Source: an uncultured Clostridia bacterium
GTDB lineage: Bacteria; Bacillota; Clostridia; Oscillospirales; Ruminococcaceae
Reading direction: 5' to 3'
Length of the DNA stretch: 38,585 nt
NCBI GenBank assembly: GCA_947166945.1
Contig: CAMVGH010000014.1
Location: forward strand, 1 to 38,585
Shown here piece after piece: positions 22,028 to 32,593 of this stretch (positions within the stretch are counted from its first letter, which is position 1; each line of letters opens with the position of its first letter). The notes beneath the pieces are model-generated. The model was not told the DNA's origin and searched no databases. It saw nothing but the letters and a program-made list of their open reading frames with translations. A program made the translations under genes and the position numbers.

Positions 22028-23728
22028 TCATATATCCGCGCCGGAAATATATATCTTCCTGTAAGTGTCGAAATCCAGCCACTTCCCGAACAGCTCCGGA
22101 AGGCTCTTTTCGTCGGAACTTTCATACTCCGCCATGAAACGCTGTACATCTTCGTTCGTCTTCGCAAGCACGGCAAATCCGCGCCCGTTTACTATCGGCA
22201 CGGTGCAGTCGCGGGTGTACTCGCCGAACCGGACGAGCTTCCACACCTTACGGTCGCGGATAAGCACCGCCACCCTGTCGCGCATGACTATCACATCGAG
22301 GTCGTCGGGGTACGCGAAGCTCTTCCCGCGCACAGGTATCTCGTCACCGGGTCTGAATGTGCTGTTGATCTTCTGCGCATGGAAAACGTTGTAGCTGTTC
22401 ACATCGTAGTAGAATTCCTCGAACAGGTCGCCGTGCGCGTGAAGGATCCCGTCGGTGAAGGCTGCCTTTTCCTGCGCGTCGCTTTTCCCGTAAACCTCCT
22501 CGACCACTCCGCACGCCGCCGTCATATTCGTTACACGGTCTATAAGTATCAGTTCGCCCAGAGTTTTATGCAGCGCGAACCTGTCGGCGGGGACAGGCTC
22601 GGAAAGCTTTATCGAGCAGCGTGCAAGCCCGTTCTTGCCGACAGTCCGCACCGGTATATGCTCGCCTGTGTTCACGTCTGTGGCGTACTTTATCCCGGTC
22701 ACGACCGCCGGTATCAGCTTTGTTCCGAGCTTCGCAAGATAGTCTCCGCCCGCGGTAAGCTCGCTGTCGTCGGTCCAGAGCAGCGACACATCAAGCCCGC
22801 TGTATGCGGCTATGTTTTCGTCGCTTGTGATAACGCAGCCTCTCGACACATCTACCTCACGGTCAAGAACTATCGTCACGGGCTGTCCGGCGAATGCTGT
22901 ATCAGCCTGTCTGTCTGTGATGAGAATACTCTTTACGGAGGCAGTCTCTCCGCTGGGAAGTGTGCGCACGGTATCGCCGACGGATATGCTGCCTTCTTCG
23001 ATCTGCCCCTGAAAACCTCTGAATGTCCGGTCGGGGCGGCAGACACGCTGCACCGGCATATAGAATTTCCCGTCACCGGCGTTATCGTCCGTATCCACGG
23101 TTTCGAGGTATGTAAGAAGCGGTACTCCCTCATACCACGGCATATTCGGGGAAGGTCCGGTAACATTGTCGCCAGCCGTCGCGGACAGCGGTATGACCTT
23201 GATGTCCGGCAGTGAAAGCTCCTCCGTAAGCGCGTTTATATCGGAAAGTATCTCGTTGAAGCGGGTCTCGCTGTACCGGACAAGATCCATTTTGTTCACG
23301 GCGAAAACATAGTGCCGTATTCCCATGAGACTGCAAATACGGGCATGGCGGCGGGTCTGCACAAGAACGCCCTGCGAAGCGTCCACGAGTATCACCGCAA
23401 GATCGGCAAATGACGCGCCCACTGCCATATTGCGGGTGTATTCCTCATGTCCGGGAGTGTCCGCGACGATGAAGCTGCGCGCGTCGGTGGTGAAATAGCG
23501 GTACGCAACATCTATCGTGATGCCCTGCTCGCGCTCTGCCATAAGCCCGTCGAGCAGAAGTGAATAGTCGATAGCTCCGCCTGTGCTTCCGACCTTGCTG
23601 TCAAGTTCGAGAGCCTTCTCCTGATCGGCGTATATCAGCTTCGCGTCGTAGAGGATATGTCCGATGAGCGTGGATTTTCCGTCGTCAACGCTCCCGCAGG
23701 TGATGAACTTTAAAAGTCCTTTGCTCAT
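22028..23728 (-). CDS. cysN: Sulfate adenylyltransferase GTPase subunit, with C-terminal extension
   Basis: 566-residue translation-factor-like GTPase that drives APS formation with CysD. GTP motifs: GSVDDGKST (12-20), DTPGHEEY (90-97) and NKMD (145-148). E. coli CysN is about 475 residues; here roughly 90 more follow. The end is not an APS kinase domain, since no P-loop is present, so it is not a CysNC fusion. That fits a route using APS directly. It overlaps cysD by one base (TAATG) and is the last gene of the operon. Confidence 0.93.
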   Translation of the reverse strand: MSKGLLKFITCGSVDDGKSTLIGHILYDAKLIYADQEKALELDSKVGSTGGAIDYSLLLDGLMAEREQGITIDVAYRYFTTDARSFIVADTPGHEEYTRNMAVGASFADLAVILVDASQGVLVQTRRHARICSLMGIRHYVFAVNKMDLVRYSETRFNEILSDINALTEELSLPDIKVIPLSATAGDNVTGPSPNMPWYEGVPLLTYLETVDTDDNAGDGKFYMPVQRVCRPDRTFRGFQGQIEEGSISVGDTVRTLPSGETASVKSILITDRQADTAFAGQPVTIVLDREVDVSRGCVITSDENIAAYSGLDVSLLWTDDSELTAGGDYLAKLGTKLIPAVVTGIKYATDVNTGEHIPVRTVGKNGLARCSIKLSEPVPADRFALHKTLGELILIDRVTNMTAACGVVEEVYGKSDAQEKAAFTDGILHAHGDLFEEFYYDVNSYNVFHAQKINSTFRPGDEIPVRGKSFAYPDDLDVIVMRDRVAVLIRDRKVWKLVRFGEYTRDCTVPIVNGRGFAVLAKTNEDVQRFMAEYESSDEKSLPELFGKWLDFDTYRKIYISGADI

Positions 23729-24627
23729 TAAAAATACCCCTCTCTCTTTCTGCGCTCCATGCTTCCCGCCGCCTCATTGTCGATAACGCGGGAGGTGCGC
23801 TCGGATTCTACGCTTGCAAGCGTTTCTTCGATTATCTCGTCGAGGGTCGACGCGGTGCTTTCTATGCCGCCGGTGAGCGGGTAGCAGCCGAGTGTGCGGA
23901 ACCGCACCGACTTCATCTGCGGGACTTCTCCCTCCCGCAGCGGGAACCGTTCGTCATCTACCATGATGATGTTTCCGCCGCGCTCCACCACCGGACGGAC
24001 TGCCGCGAAGTAAAGGGGGACAATGTCTATATTCTCGCGGCGGATATACTGCCAGATATCCTTTTCCGTCCAGTTGGATATCGGGAATACACGGATACTC
24101 TCACCCTTGTTGATCTTCGTGTTGTAGAGCTTCCACATCTCGGGGCGCTGGTTCTTCGGGTCCCACGCGTGTGACGCGCTTCTGAAAGAGAAGATACGCT
24201 CCTTGGCGCGGGATTTTTCCTCGTCGCGCCTGCCGCCGCCGAACGCCGCGGTGAAGCCGTACTTGTCGAGCGCCTGTTTGAGCGCCTGCGTTTTCATGAT
24301 ATCGGTGTATGCCGCGCCGTGGTCGAAGGGATTGATACCGCGTCTCACGCCGTCCTCGTTGATATATTCCAGCATCTCGATACCGAGCTTTTCCGCGGTC
24401 TCGTCACGGAATTTTATCATTTCCCTGAATTTCCACGTCGTATTGACGTGCAGGAACGGGAATGGCGGCTTTTCGGGGTAGAAGGCTTTCATGGCAAGGT
24501 GCAGCATCACGCTGCTGTCCTTGCCTATGGAATACAGCATGACGGGCTTTTCGCACTCGGCGGCGACCTCGCGGATTATATATACCGCCTCGGCTTCAAG
24601 CTCGTCAAGGTGGGATAATTCGGACAT
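23728..24627 (-). CDS. cysD: Sulfate adenylyltransferase catalytic subunit
   Basis: 299-residue PP-loop family protein forming APS from ATP and sulfate. The N-terminal segment [15 protein letters not shown] carries the nucleotide-binding loop, and [19 protein letters not shown] is the typical CysD stretch. It ends RRKREGYF, as most CysD do. Length is normal (about 300). GGAG lies eight bases before the ATG. It is 19 bases after aprB and overlaps cysN by one base. Confidence 0.95.
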   Translation of the reverse strand: MSELSHLDELEAEAVYIIREVAAECEKPVMLYSIGKDSSVMLHLAMKAFYPEKPPFPFLHVNTTWKFREMIKFRDETAEKLGIEMLEYINEDGVRRGINPFDHGAAYTDIMKTQALKQALDKYGFTAAFGGGRRDEEKSRAKERIFSFRSASHAWDPKNQRPEMWKLYNTKINKGESIRVFPISNWTEKDIWQYIRRENIDIVPLYFAAVRPVVERGGNIIMVDDERFPLREGEVPQMKSVRFRTLGCYPLTGGIESTASTLDEIIEETLASVESERTSRVIDNEAAGSMERRKREGYF

Positions 24628-24646
24628 TTCATCATCTCCTGATCTT

Positions 24647-24961
24647 CTAATATTTATTGGACTCTCTTGTATCGACAGATATCTTCACGGTTGTGCTGTC
24701 CGGCTTTTCTATCAGCCAGTCAAGTATATCGCCGTGTCTTTCCGTGTGCATACGGCTTCCCATGCCGCCCATATCCGCGCCGAGGAAAAAGCTTACCGCA
24801 TACACGGGACATTCCTTTATGCAGCTCGTGCAGCCCCAGCAGTCCCGCGGGTACTTTATATAGGCACGCCTGTTTTCGTCAAGCGCTATGAGCGTTCCGG
24901 GGCAGACATCACGGCATTTCCCGCAGCCGATACATTTCAGTTTATCTATCTCTATACTCAA
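24647..24961 (-). CDS. aprB: Adenylylsulfate reductase beta subunit, short form
   Basis: 104-residue iron-sulfur protein with two [4Fe-4S] sites: C10, C13, C16, C20 and C41, C44, C47, C51. It passes electrons to the FAD of AprA. Dissimilatory AprB has an extra C-terminal tail (about 150-160 residues in all); this one lacks it. The start is TTG, overlapping the aprA stop (TTGA), with GGAGG about 11 bases upstream. No ATG is available ahead of the first cluster. Confidence 0.9.
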   Translation of the reverse strand: MSIEIDKLKCIGCGKCRDVCPGTLIALDENRRAYIKYPRDCWGCTSCIKECPVYAVSFFLGADMGGMGSRMHTERHGDILDWLIEKPDSTTVKISVDTRESNKY

Positions 24962-26613
24962 CTGCCGCTCACCCTCCTTAGTATGATCTCGGTCCTGCCG
25001 TTCACGAAGCGGGAGTTCACAAACACGTTCCAGCGTTCGTCATCACGCTCCGGGTAGTCGGTATTCTCCGCGAAACAGTGCCAGCGTGTCTCGTGACGCG
25101 CTTTCAGATGTGCTATGACAGTCCTGCAAACGGTCAGCCGTTCCCGCAGCTCGTATATATACATAAGCTCCTGCATATCATCGGCGTGAAGGCTGTCCGA
25201 CAGCTTTTGCAGCTGTACTATCCGTCTGTCGGCTTCACCGAGGGTCTTTTCCGAGAAGCGGTAGTTCGTCTTTATCCCGCCCGCATAGCTGTCCATTGCG
25301 GTCTGCATAGCTTCTTCCAGCTGCTCTGTGGTATAAGGGCTGCCGGAGTTTATAAGAAATCCCTCTGCCTCTTTCCGGTGAAGTGCGGCGCTCTCTTCGG
25401 AGACAGTTCCGGGGGTACTGTTCCCGAGATATTTCAGTATGGCAAGCGCCGCTATCTCACCCTCGGCAAGCGCACCGGTGACATACTTCTGCGGGGCGCC
25501 GCCGGAAACGTCTCCCGCGGCGTACAGACCCTTTATGGTAGTGGCGCGGTCGGTGTCCACCCAGAACCCGCTTGCGGTATGCCCGCCGACTATGTACGGC
25601 TCGGTACCCTCGATCTCAACATCGTGCTGTGAGGGCAGTTCTCCGCTCTCACACCATTTCAGGGTCTGCGACGGCGCCATATTCAGATAGGCTTTCAGAA
25701 GTGACTGCTCCTGCTCCGGGGTGATGCCTTTCGTTTTCAGGAAGCACGGTCCCCTGCCCGCCGCGTTTTCCGCGACTGTCCCGTAAACGCGCTCCGAGGT
25801 GGTAAGCCCGTATTTCTGCTCATATACCTCGCCGAGAGCGTTTGTCTGCTTTGCGCCTACCCCCTGTGCGAGAGTTCCCGTGGGGGCTATCGTGTCCTTG
25901 CACCGCAGCGCGATAAAGCGCATCTCGAACGTGGTCATCTCCGCGCCGTGACGTATCCCCATAGCGTACCCCGCGCCGGTATTGAACGGGCAGTACCACA
26001 TCTTATGCCGCGAGAAGCCGGGATTATCCGGCTTGTAAAGTCCCGCCGCGCCGCCGGTGGCTATCAGCACCGCGCCCGCTTCGATGACATAGAACACACC
26101 GTTTTCGATACCGATGCCGAAAGCGCCGTTCACGCGGTTGTCTGTCACGGAAATGTCGGTGATATCCACGCGGTTGAGTATCCTCACATTCGGCTGTCTC
26201 TCCGCCATTCCCGCAAGCAGTGGCTTTATATTCTCGCCGTTTATCTTGATATTGCGGTTCCCGCGCGTGACGTATTTTCCCTGCTCGTCTTTGAGAATGA
26301 CGAGACCTTCTTTTTCAAGCCGCTCCGTTACCGCGTTGAGCCGCTCCGACATTGTGACCAGCAGGTCTTCCCGCGCTATCCCCGCCGCGTCCTTCATACA
26401 GTAATCCGCGTAATCCTGCGGCGTCCTGCCCTCGGTTATGTAGGCGTTGAGCGCGTTCACTCCCGCGGCAAGACAGCCGCTTCTTTTAATGTGCGCCTTT
26501 TCGCATATAAGTATCTGTCTGTCTGAATTTTCGGCGGCAGTCACCGCGGCATAGCAGCCGGCAGTCCCTCCTCCGATTATCAGGATATCGGTCTTTATTC
26601 GTTCTGTCTTCAT
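24958..26613 (-). CDS. aprA: Adenylylsulfate reductase alpha subunit
   Basis: 551-residue FAD enzyme of the succinate dehydrogenase/fumarate reductase superfamily. The FAD fold opens IIGGGTAGCYAAVTAAE (about 12-28). Further family segments are HIKRSGCLAAGVNAL and GLYAAGDVSGG near residue 365. With AprB it reduces APS to sulfite and AMP. It is shorter than the dissimilatory enzyme (about 610-660). The context with cysDN, sulfate importer and siroheme genes argues for assimilation rather than respiration: no qmo or dsrAB genes are present. It overlaps the sulfite reductase gene by four bases (ATGA). Confidence 0.92.
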   Translation of the reverse strand: MKTERIKTDILIIGGGTAGCYAAVTAAENSDRQILICEKAHIKRSGCLAAGVNALNAYITEGRTPQDYADYCMKDAAGIAREDLLVTMSERLNAVTERLEKEGLVILKDEQGKYVTRGNRNIKINGENIKPLLAGMAERQPNVRILNRVDITDISVTDNRVNGAFGIGIENGVFYVIEAGAVLIATGGAAGLYKPDNPGFSRHKMWYCPFNTGAGYAMGIRHGAEMTTFEMRFIALRCKDTIAPTGTLAQGVGAKQTNALGEVYEQKYGLTTSERVYGTVAENAAGRGPCFLKTKGITPEQEQSLLKAYLNMAPSQTLKWCESGELPSQHDVEIEGTEPYIVGGHTASGFWVDTDRATTIKGLYAAGDVSGGAPQKYVTGALAEGEIAALAILKYLGNSTPGTVSEESAALHRKEAEGFLINSGSPYTTEQLEEAMQTAMDSYAGGIKTNYRFSEKTLGEADRRIVQLQKLSDSLHADDMQELMYIYELRERLTVCRTVIAHLKARHETRWHCFAENTDYPERDDERWNVFVNSRFVNGRTEIILRRVSGS

Positions 26614-27476
26614 TTCTCATTTATCGCTTTCAGTATCACTTCACGGAATCTGTCATGCCCTACCCGGTCAAGCGTGAAACGGAACCGCTCGCTCGGGTTC
26701 GCGTTCTGTGCGAAGAATTCTATCGCCGCGTCGCATACACGCATCAGCGTGTCGTGATCCTCGATGAACGGAACTATCGGTTCACCCTTTGCGATGCTGT
26801 TTCCGAACAGTCCGCCGAATGACACGATATAGCCGCTTGTCTGTTCCCACGCGTCCGTCGGGCAGGATTTCACACACCGTCCGCAGAAATTGCATTTACC
26901 CGTATCGACGGTGATCTTCCCGTCCTGCACGGTTATGGCACCGGCGCGGCAGACTTTTTCGCAGACACCGCAGTGAATGCAGTCCTGTTCCTTCCAGCCG
27001 ACCTTTATGCCGCCCTTTATGCCGAGATCGTTCTCTTCCGCTTTGAGGCAGTTGTTCTGGCAGCCGGTTATGCCGAATTTGAACTTGTGCGGGAGTTCCC
27101 TTGCGTAGTACCGCTCGTCAAGCTCTTTTGCCAGCGCGTAGGTGTCGATGCACCCGCTCGGACATATCGCGTTTCCCTGACAGGCGGTTATCGTGCGCAC
27201 ACGCGGACCGCACACACCGGGCTGTACATCGCCCTCTGCGAGAGCGTTCTTCACTTCGTCTATCTGCTCAAGCTTTATGAACGGTATTTCGATGCTCTGA
27301 CGCGAGGTGAGATGTACATGACCGTCTCCGTATTTTTCCGCTACCTCCGCTATCTTCGCAAGCTGCCCCGCGGTGACGTTCCCACCCACAACGCGTAAGC
27401 GCAGCGAGAAATTGTTCTTTTGCTTCTGGCGCATGAATCCGCCTTTTTTGAGTGTCCCATAATCGACTGCCATCAT
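26610..27476 (-). CDS. Siroheme sulfite reductase with built-in ferredoxin domain
   Basis: 288-residue single-chain reductase. Siroheme/[4Fe-4S] ligands are C99 and C105 (CX5C) plus C139 and C143 (CX3C, GCQNNC). An inserted two-cluster ferredoxin follows (C166, C169, C172, C176 and C195, C198, C201, C205). It should reduce sulfite to sulfide. It is about half the length of plant-type or CysI enzymes, resembling the AsrC/DsrA-like small sulfite reductases of anaerobes. The start is ATG 27476 or the next ATG at 27473; AAGGAG lies within the end of hemL, and the TTG at 27479 is too close. The hemL stop and this start overlap by one base. Confidence 0.88.
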   Translation of the reverse strand: MMAVDYGTLKKGGFMRQKQKNNFSLRLRVVGGNVTAGQLAKIAEVAEKYGDGHVHLTSRQSIEIPFIKLEQIDEVKNALAEGDVQPGVCGPRVRTITACQGNAICPSGCIDTYALAKELDERYYARELPHKFKFGITGCQNNCLKAEENDLGIKGGIKVGWKEQDCIHCGVCEKVCRAGAITVQDGKITVDTGKCNFCGRCVKSCPTDAWEQTSGYIVSFGGLFGNSIAKGEPIVPFIEDHDTLMRVCDAAIEFFAQNANPSERFRFTLDRVGHDRFREVILKAINEK

Positions 27477-28744
27477 CAATTCTCCTTCCTGTAATGTGCA
27501 ATTATTTCAGCTGTTTTCGCTATATCCCCGTCGCTGTGAGCATACGACACGAACATCGCCTCAAACTGCGACGGCGCGGCATAGATGCCGTTATCCAGCA
27601 GGTACGCGAAGAACCGCGCATATCCGTTCCTGTCTGCCGTCATCGCCGTTTCATAGTCGGTGACCGGTGTATCCGTGAAAAATACCGTCATCAGCGAACC
27701 GCAGCGGTTTACATTCAGTCCCGCGCTCCTTGCCGCGGCTTCAAGCACCGCCGTTTTCCGGTCAAGTTCGCCGTACAGGTCGGGAATGCGTTCTGTCTCC
27801 GTTATCTGCGCTATCCCCGCAGCCGTCGCTATCGGATTGCCGGAAAGAGTTCCCGCCTGATAGACCGCACCGAGGGGCGCTACGTTCTCCATTATCTCAC
27901 GTTTTCCGCCGTAAGCCGCGAGGGGCATTCCCCCGCCGACGATCTTACCGAGTACGGTCATATCCGGCTTTATGCCGTAAAGCTCCTGTGCGCCGCCTGC
28001 CGACAGCCGGAACCCCGTTATCACCTCATCGAATATCAGTATCGCGCCGTACTTTTCCGTAATATCACGAAGCGCCTTCAGAAATCCGTCTTTCGGCGGA
28101 ACAACGCCCATGTTTGCCGCACACGGCTCGACTATGACGGCGGCGATACTGTCAGGACAGCGTTCAAAAAGCGCCTGCACCGAGTCCGGGTCATTATACC
28201 GCGCGAGCAGTGTATTTTCCGTGAGAGCCGCGGGAACTCCCGCGCTGTCCGGAATACTCCCCGTTATCAGTCCCGAACCGCCCTTTACGAGCAGTCCGTC
28301 GGAATGTCCGTGATAGCAGCCCGCGAACTTCACTATCCTGTCACGGCGCGTATATCCCCGTGCCGCGCGTACCGCGCTCATCACGGCTTCCGTTCCGGAG
28401 TTCACCAGCCGAAGCATCTCCATTGACGGGAAGTGAGCTTTTATCTTTTCGGCGAGTATTACTTCTCCCTCGTGACACGCTCCGTATGTAAGCCCGCTGT
28501 CGCAGGCACGCTTCACCGCTTCGATGATCGCCGGGTGAGCGTGACCGAGAATGTCGGGTCCCCACGAGCATACGTAGTCTGTATATTCATTTCCGTCCGC
28601 GTCGGTTATCCTGTCACCGTGCGAACCCGCGATGAACAGCGGCTCCCGCCCCACGCTCCCGAACGCCCGGACAGGGCTGTTCACGCCGCCGGGCATCAGA
28701 GTTTTGGCTTTTGCAAACAATTCTGTTGATCTTGCTGTTATCAT
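27476..28744 (-). CDS. hemL: Glutamate-1-semialdehyde 2,1-aminomutase
   Basis: 422-residue PLP enzyme making 5-aminolevulinate. Typical N-terminus ([11 protein letters not shown]), [10 protein letters not shown], and the PLP lysine K267 in [15 protein letters not shown] start at 28744 because that ATG overlaps the hemB stop (ATGA), in line with its neighbours; an in-frame ATG four codons up (28756) is possible. It is part of the siroheme block. Confidence 0.94.
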   Translation of the reverse strand: MITARSTELFAKAKTLMPGGVNSPVRAFGSVGREPLFIAGSHGDRITDADGNEYTDYVCSWGPDILGHAHPAIIEAVKRACDSGLTYGACHEGEVILAEKIKAHFPSMEMLRLVNSGTEAVMSAVRAARGYTRRDRIVKFAGCYHGHSDGLLVKGGSGLITGSIPDSAGVPAALTENTLLARYNDPDSVQALFERCPDSIAAVIVEPCAANMGVVPPKDGFLKALRDITEKYGAILIFDEVITGFRLSAGGAQELYGIKPDMTVLGKIVGGGMPLAAYGGKREIMENVAPLGAVYQAGTLSGNPIATAAGIAQITETERIPDLYGELDRKTAVLEAAARSAGLNVNRCGSLMTVFFTDTPVTDYETAMTADRNGYARFFAYLLDNGIYAAPSQFEAMFVSYAHSDGDIAKTAEIIAHYRKEN

Positions 28745-29703
28745 TCGTTTATCCATTCCGCGGCATCGAGCGCGTGATATGTGATGATGATATCCGCACC
28801 GGCACGCTTTATTGCAGTAAGATTTTCAAGCACTATACGCTTCTCGTCTATCCAGCCGTTCGCTGCGGCAGCTTTCACCATGCTGTATTCGCCGCTTACA
28901 TTGTACGCGGCTATCGGAAGGTCAAAGCGGTCACGGGCGGAACGAAGCACATCGAGATACGCAAGCGCGGGCTTCACCATGACCATATCCGCGCCCTCGT
29001 CGATGTCGTCCGCTATCTCACGGAGAGCCTCCCGCCCGTTTGCGGGGTCCATCTGGTATGTGCGCCTGTCACCGAACGACGGAGCGGACTGCGCTGCGTC
29101 GCGGAATGGCGAATAGTAGCCGGAAGCGAATTTCGCGCTGTATGACATTATCGGCGTGTTTACGTGACCCGCACCGTCGAGAGCTTCACGTATTGCCGCA
29201 ACTCTGCCGTCCATCATGTCCGAGGGGGCTATAATGTCGGCTCCCGCGTCCGCTAAGCTCACCGCCATTTTTGCAAGGAGCGGGAGCGTTTTGTCGTTGA
29301 CTATCTCGTGACCGCACACGACCCCGCAATGCCCGTGAGAGGTGTATTCGCACAGGCACACATCGGCAATTATCAGCAAATGAGGGTACTTTTCCCTGAT
29401 GTACCGTACAGTGCGCTGAGTGACGCCGTTTTCACTGTACGCTTCGGAAGCGGTTTCGTCCTTGTGGGCGGGTATGCCGAATATCAGTACGCCCGCGATC
29501 CCACTCTCTGCCACGCGGTCAAGTTCCTCGCCGATACGGTCGGGCGACCATTGGTAAATACCCGGCATCGAATCAACGGGATTCTTTATGTTTTCTCCTT
29601 CGGCAGCAAAGACCGGGTATATCAGCTCACTTTTACTGAGCCTTGTTTCGCGGACCAGCGACCGCATTTCCTCACTTGCGCGAAGTCTTCTGAACCTTCT
29701 CAT
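28741..29703 (-). CDS. hemB: Porphobilinogen synthase
   Basis: 320-residue enzyme joining two 5-aminolevulinates. The zinc-type site is [12 protein letters not shown], with three cysteines. The Schiff-base lysines lie in [10 protein letters not shown] and [10 protein letters not shown]. Length is normal. It overlaps the cobA-hemD fusion by four bases and hemL by four. Confidence 0.95.
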   Translation of the reverse strand: MRRFRRLRASEEMRSLVRETRLSKSELIYPVFAAEGENIKNPVDSMPGIYQWSPDRIGEELDRVAESGIAGVLIFGIPAHKDETASEAYSENGVTQRTVRYIREKYPHLLIIADVCLCEYTSHGHCGVVCGHEIVNDKTLPLLAKMAVSLADAGADIIAPSDMMDGRVAAIREALDGAGHVNTPIMSYSAKFASGYYSPFRDAAQSAPSFGDRRTYQMDPANGREALREIADDIDEGADMVMVKPALAYLDVLRSARDRFDLPIAAYNVSGEYSMVKAAAANGWIDEKRIVLENLTAIKRAGADIIITYHALDAAEWINE

Positions 29704-31133
29704 TCCGCAGCATCTCCTTTTATCGCAGCCGCCGCGCCCTGTGCTGTATGCGTGCCGGCGGTGATGATCTTATTGTTTGTGTATTGCTGTACAGTTTCCG
29801 CTGTCTGTGCGCCTATGCAGACTATCCTTGTTTTTGCGGATATTGTGCTTCCGCCCTCAAAAAAGTGCTGCACTCCGGACGAGCTGCCGAACACTATGTA
29901 ATCCGTATCCGCATTTACGGGCGGGAGCTTTCGGCTCACAGTGTCGTATATCTTCACATCATCGAATACAGTCCCGCGCTCATACAGCACCCTGCAAAGC
30001 TCTTCCGAGCCGCGCTTTGCACGCAGTATCAGCACTCGTCCGGTCACGCTGTCGGCTATCGTTTCTCCGAGGTCACGGACGGTGTATCTCTCCGGAACTA
30101 TGTCCGCGTATATCCCCGCAGCCGCGAGCGTTTCCGCCGTGCCGCTGCCTACGGCTGCGATCTTTATGCCCGCGATGCAGCGCATATCCGTGCGGCTTTC
30201 GCGGCAATACCCGACAAACATTTCCACGCCGTATGAGCTTGTGAACGCGATGCAGTCATATCCCGCAAGGGGCGGTATATCCGAAGTACGGACCGTCCGC
30301 AGATGACAGTATCTCCGGACCTGCGCTCCCTCGTCTGCGAGCAGCGCACCGAGCTTTTCCGTGAATTTTCCCGTCCCGGTGACAGTCACCGATACGCCGG
30401 AAAGCGGCAGCTGAGCGGGTGTTCCCGAAAAGTCATAAGCTGCCGTTTCACCGACGGCAATGACCGCCGGAGCCGTCATTCCCGCCGCTTTTTCCGCGAT
30501 ATCCGCGAGAGTGCCGCGCACCGATCTCTGATGTGCGGTACCGCCTTCCGAGATGACTGCGGCGGGGGTATCTGCGGTCCTGCCTCCGCGGATAAGTCCC
30601 GCCGCTATGTCGGGAAGCGCGTTCAGACCCATAAGAAAGACGAGCGTTCCGCCGAGCCTCGCATACTGCGAAAAGTCCTGTGTTCCGTCCGCCGTATGTG
30701 CCGTTATGACATGGAACGAACGGCTTGTCTTCCGGTGTGTCACGGGTATTCCCGCAAGCTCCGGGACGGCTATCGACGATGATATGCCGGGGATAACTTC
30801 ATAAGCGATACCGTGCTTCTGAAGCTCGGTTATCTCCTCGCCGCCCCGCCCGAAAACGAACGGGTCACCGCCTTTGAGCCGTGCGACCGTGCGCCCCGCA
30901 AGCGCTTTCTCCACAAGCAGAGAGTTGATATCTTCCTGCTTTGCGGAATGTTTTCCGGAGCGCTTTCCCACGCATATCAGCTCCGCGCTTTCCCGTGCGT
31001 ATGACAGAAGTTCGCTGTCAATAAGCGCGTCATATATAACGGTGTCGCATTGTTTCAGCGCATTCAGCCCGCGCACCGTGATAAGGTCTGCCGAGCCGCA
31101 GCCCGCGCCGATGATATATACAAAACCGGTCAC
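29700..31133 (-). CDS. cobA-hemD: Fused uroporphyrinogen-III methyltransferase/synthase
   Basis: 477-residue fusion. Residues 1 to about 245 are the SAM-dependent CobA/SUMT domain: [15 protein letters not shown] at the start, [15 protein letters not shown] near 85-99, and the segment [20 protein letters not shown]. The remaining 230 residues are uroporphyrinogen-III synthase (HemD), a divergent family recognised by position and by the ending with [12 protein letters not shown]. Together they close the ring and add two methyls, giving precorrin-2. The start codon is GTG, overlapping hemC by four bases (GTGA). Confidence 0.92.
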   Translation of the reverse strand: MTGFVYIIGAGCGSADLITVRGLNALKQCDTVIYDALIDSELLSYARESAELICVGKRSGKHSAKQEDINSLLVEKALAGRTVARLKGGDPFVFGRGGEEITELQKHGIAYEVIPGISSSIAVPELAGIPVTHRKTSRSFHVITAHTADGTQDFSQYARLGGTLVFLMGLNALPDIAAGLIRGGRTADTPAAVISEGGTAHQRSVRGTLADIAEKAAGMTAPAVIAVGETAAYDFSGTPAQLPLSGVSVTVTGTGKFTEKLGALLADEGAQVRRYCHLRTVRTSDIPPLAGYDCIAFTSSYGVEMFVGYCRESRTDMRCIAGIKIAAVGSGTAETLAAAGIYADIVPERYTVRDLGETIADSVTGRVLILRAKRGSEELCRVLYERGTVFDDVKIYDTVSRKLPPVNADTDYIVFGSSSGVQHFFEGGSTISAKTRIVCIGAQTAETVQQYTNNKIITAGTHTAQGAAAAIKGDAAE

Positions 31134-31987
31134 AGCGCGTTCACCAGCCTTTCCGCGAGCGAAAAGCGTTCTTCGCAGGAAGCACTCCCTGTAAGGCTCT
31201 TCCGCTGATCCTTCGTCACCGTGAGCTTTATCGTACCGTCTGTGATCTCCGCGAACGCGCCCGCCGGTGACGAGCAGCCCGCGTTCAGCAATTCAAGCAC
31301 CCTCCGTTCTGTCTCATAGCACAGAAATGTGTTTTCATCGCTTATTTTCCGTAAAATATCAGATGCAGTACCGCCGACCCGCGACTGCACAGCGATAATT
31401 CCCTGGCAGGGCGCGGGAACGAGTACAGTGAAAGGTATCTCTTTAAAATCAAAACGTTTATCCGTGAATGCGCCGAGCCGTGTAAGTCCCGCAGCCGCAA
31501 GCACTATCCCGTCATACTGCCTGTCGTACAGCTTTTGCAGACGGGTATCGACATTCCCGCGTATATCGGCGTTCACCGACCGCGGAAACAGTTTCCTCAC
31601 ACCTGCTGCACGGCGGGTGCTGCTTGTTCCGATGACCGGTTTTTCCGGCAGCACCTCACCTCTGCGTGTCACAAGGACATCATGCGCGTCCGCACGGGGC
31701 AGGACTGCGCAAATACAGGTACCCTCCGCAAGTTCAAGCGGAAGATCCTTGGCACTGTGAACGGCGATATCAATATCGCCCGCGAGCATTGCCCTCTCGA
31801 TCTCATCTATAAAAACGCCCTTTCCGCCTATCTTTTCAAGCGGCTTGTCGAGGACGATATCTCCCTTTGTGGTTATATGCACAAGCCCGGTCTCAATATC
31901 CGGAAAGGCAGCTTTTACAGCGTCCGCAGCCATTTCCGACTGTATCAGCGCGAGCTTGCTCTTACGTGTTCCGATGCGTATTTTCAT
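31130..31987 (-). CDS. hemC: Hydroxymethylbilane synthase
   Basis: 285-residue porphobilinogen deaminase. MKIRIGTRKSKLALIQ is the usual start, then VHSAKDLP, then LNAGCSSPAGA with the cysteine carrying the dipyrromethane cofactor. It lies between sirC and the cobA-hemD fusion, with four-base overlaps on both sides. Confidence 0.95.
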   Translation of the reverse strand: MKIRIGTRKSKLALIQSEMAADAVKAAFPDIETGLVHITTKGDIVLDKPLEKIGGKGVFIDEIERAMLAGDIDIAVHSAKDLPLELAEGTCICAVLPRADAHDVLVTRRGEVLPEKPVIGTSSTRRAAGVRKLFPRSVNADIRGNVDTRLQKLYDRQYDGIVLAAAGLTRLGAFTDKRFDFKEIPFTVLVPAPCQGIIAVQSRVGGTASDILRKISDENTFLCYETERRVLELLNAGCSSPAGAFAEITDGTIKLTVTKDQRKSLTGSASCEERFSLAERLVNAL

Positions 31988-32589
31988 AGGCTCTCCAGCA
32001 ATTCTTCTATCTCGTTTTTATCCGGCGGCTCTCCGTCCGCGCACCTTTGCAGCAGCGCTTCGGCAGCCTCTTTACGCTTTTCCGCGGTGGAAAATCTCTG
32101 CTTTATCACGGGTCTGTACTTAGCGAGGATATCCCCTGCCGCAAGCGTTTTTCCGTCAAGCGCACCGGCGACTTTTTCCTTTATGTATCGCGCGAATATC
32201 GGGCTTGCACCTCCCGTGGAGATGCCGGCGGTCACATTCCCCGCCTGCACCAGTGCCGGAAAGTAAAACCCGCAGTTCTCCGGGTCATCGACCGTGTTCA
32301 CGAGGATCTTTTCAGCGCCGCAAAGCTCAAATATGTGCCTGTTCAGTGTCCGGTCGTCCGTTGCCGCAATGACCGCGAAAGCGCCGTCGATATCGCTGTC
32401 ACGGAACTCACGGCAGTACAGGCAGACATTGCCGAGTACCGCAAATCCCTCACAGAACGCGGGCGATACCGCAGCGATATCCGCTCCGAATGGCAGCAGC
32501 TTCTCCGCCTTTCGCAGAGCCACATTCCCGCCGCCGGCTATCAGTATCTTCTTCCCCGCAAGGTCGATGAAAAACGGGAAAAATGCCAT
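31984..32589 (-). CDS. sirC: Precorrin-2 dehydrogenase, possible sirohydrochlorin ferrochelatase
   Basis: 201-residue Met8/SirC/CysG-N type protein. The NAD site is ILIAGGGNVALRKAEKL (about 15-31), and ISTGGASPIFARYIKE is the conserved central segment. It oxidises precorrin-2 to sirohydrochlorin. Yeast Met8 also inserts iron, whereas Bacillus SirC does not; which applies here cannot be read off. No separate chelatase gene is in the operon. Start supported by GGAG seven bases upstream. Confidence 0.9.
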   Translation of the reverse strand: MAFFPFFIDLAGKKILIAGGGNVALRKAEKLLPFGADIAAVSPAFCEGFAVLGNVCLYCREFRDSDIDGAFAVIAATDDRTLNRHIFELCGAEKILVNTVDDPENCGFYFPALVQAGNVTAGISTGGASPIFARYIKEKVAGALDGKTLAAGDILAKYRPVIKQRFSTAEKRKEAAEALLQRCADGEPPDKNEIEELLESL

Positions 32590-32593
32590 ATTC

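Noticed and set aside
22028-22330. CysNC fusion with APS kinase
   Set aside because: No P-loop or other kinase motif in the C-terminal extension.
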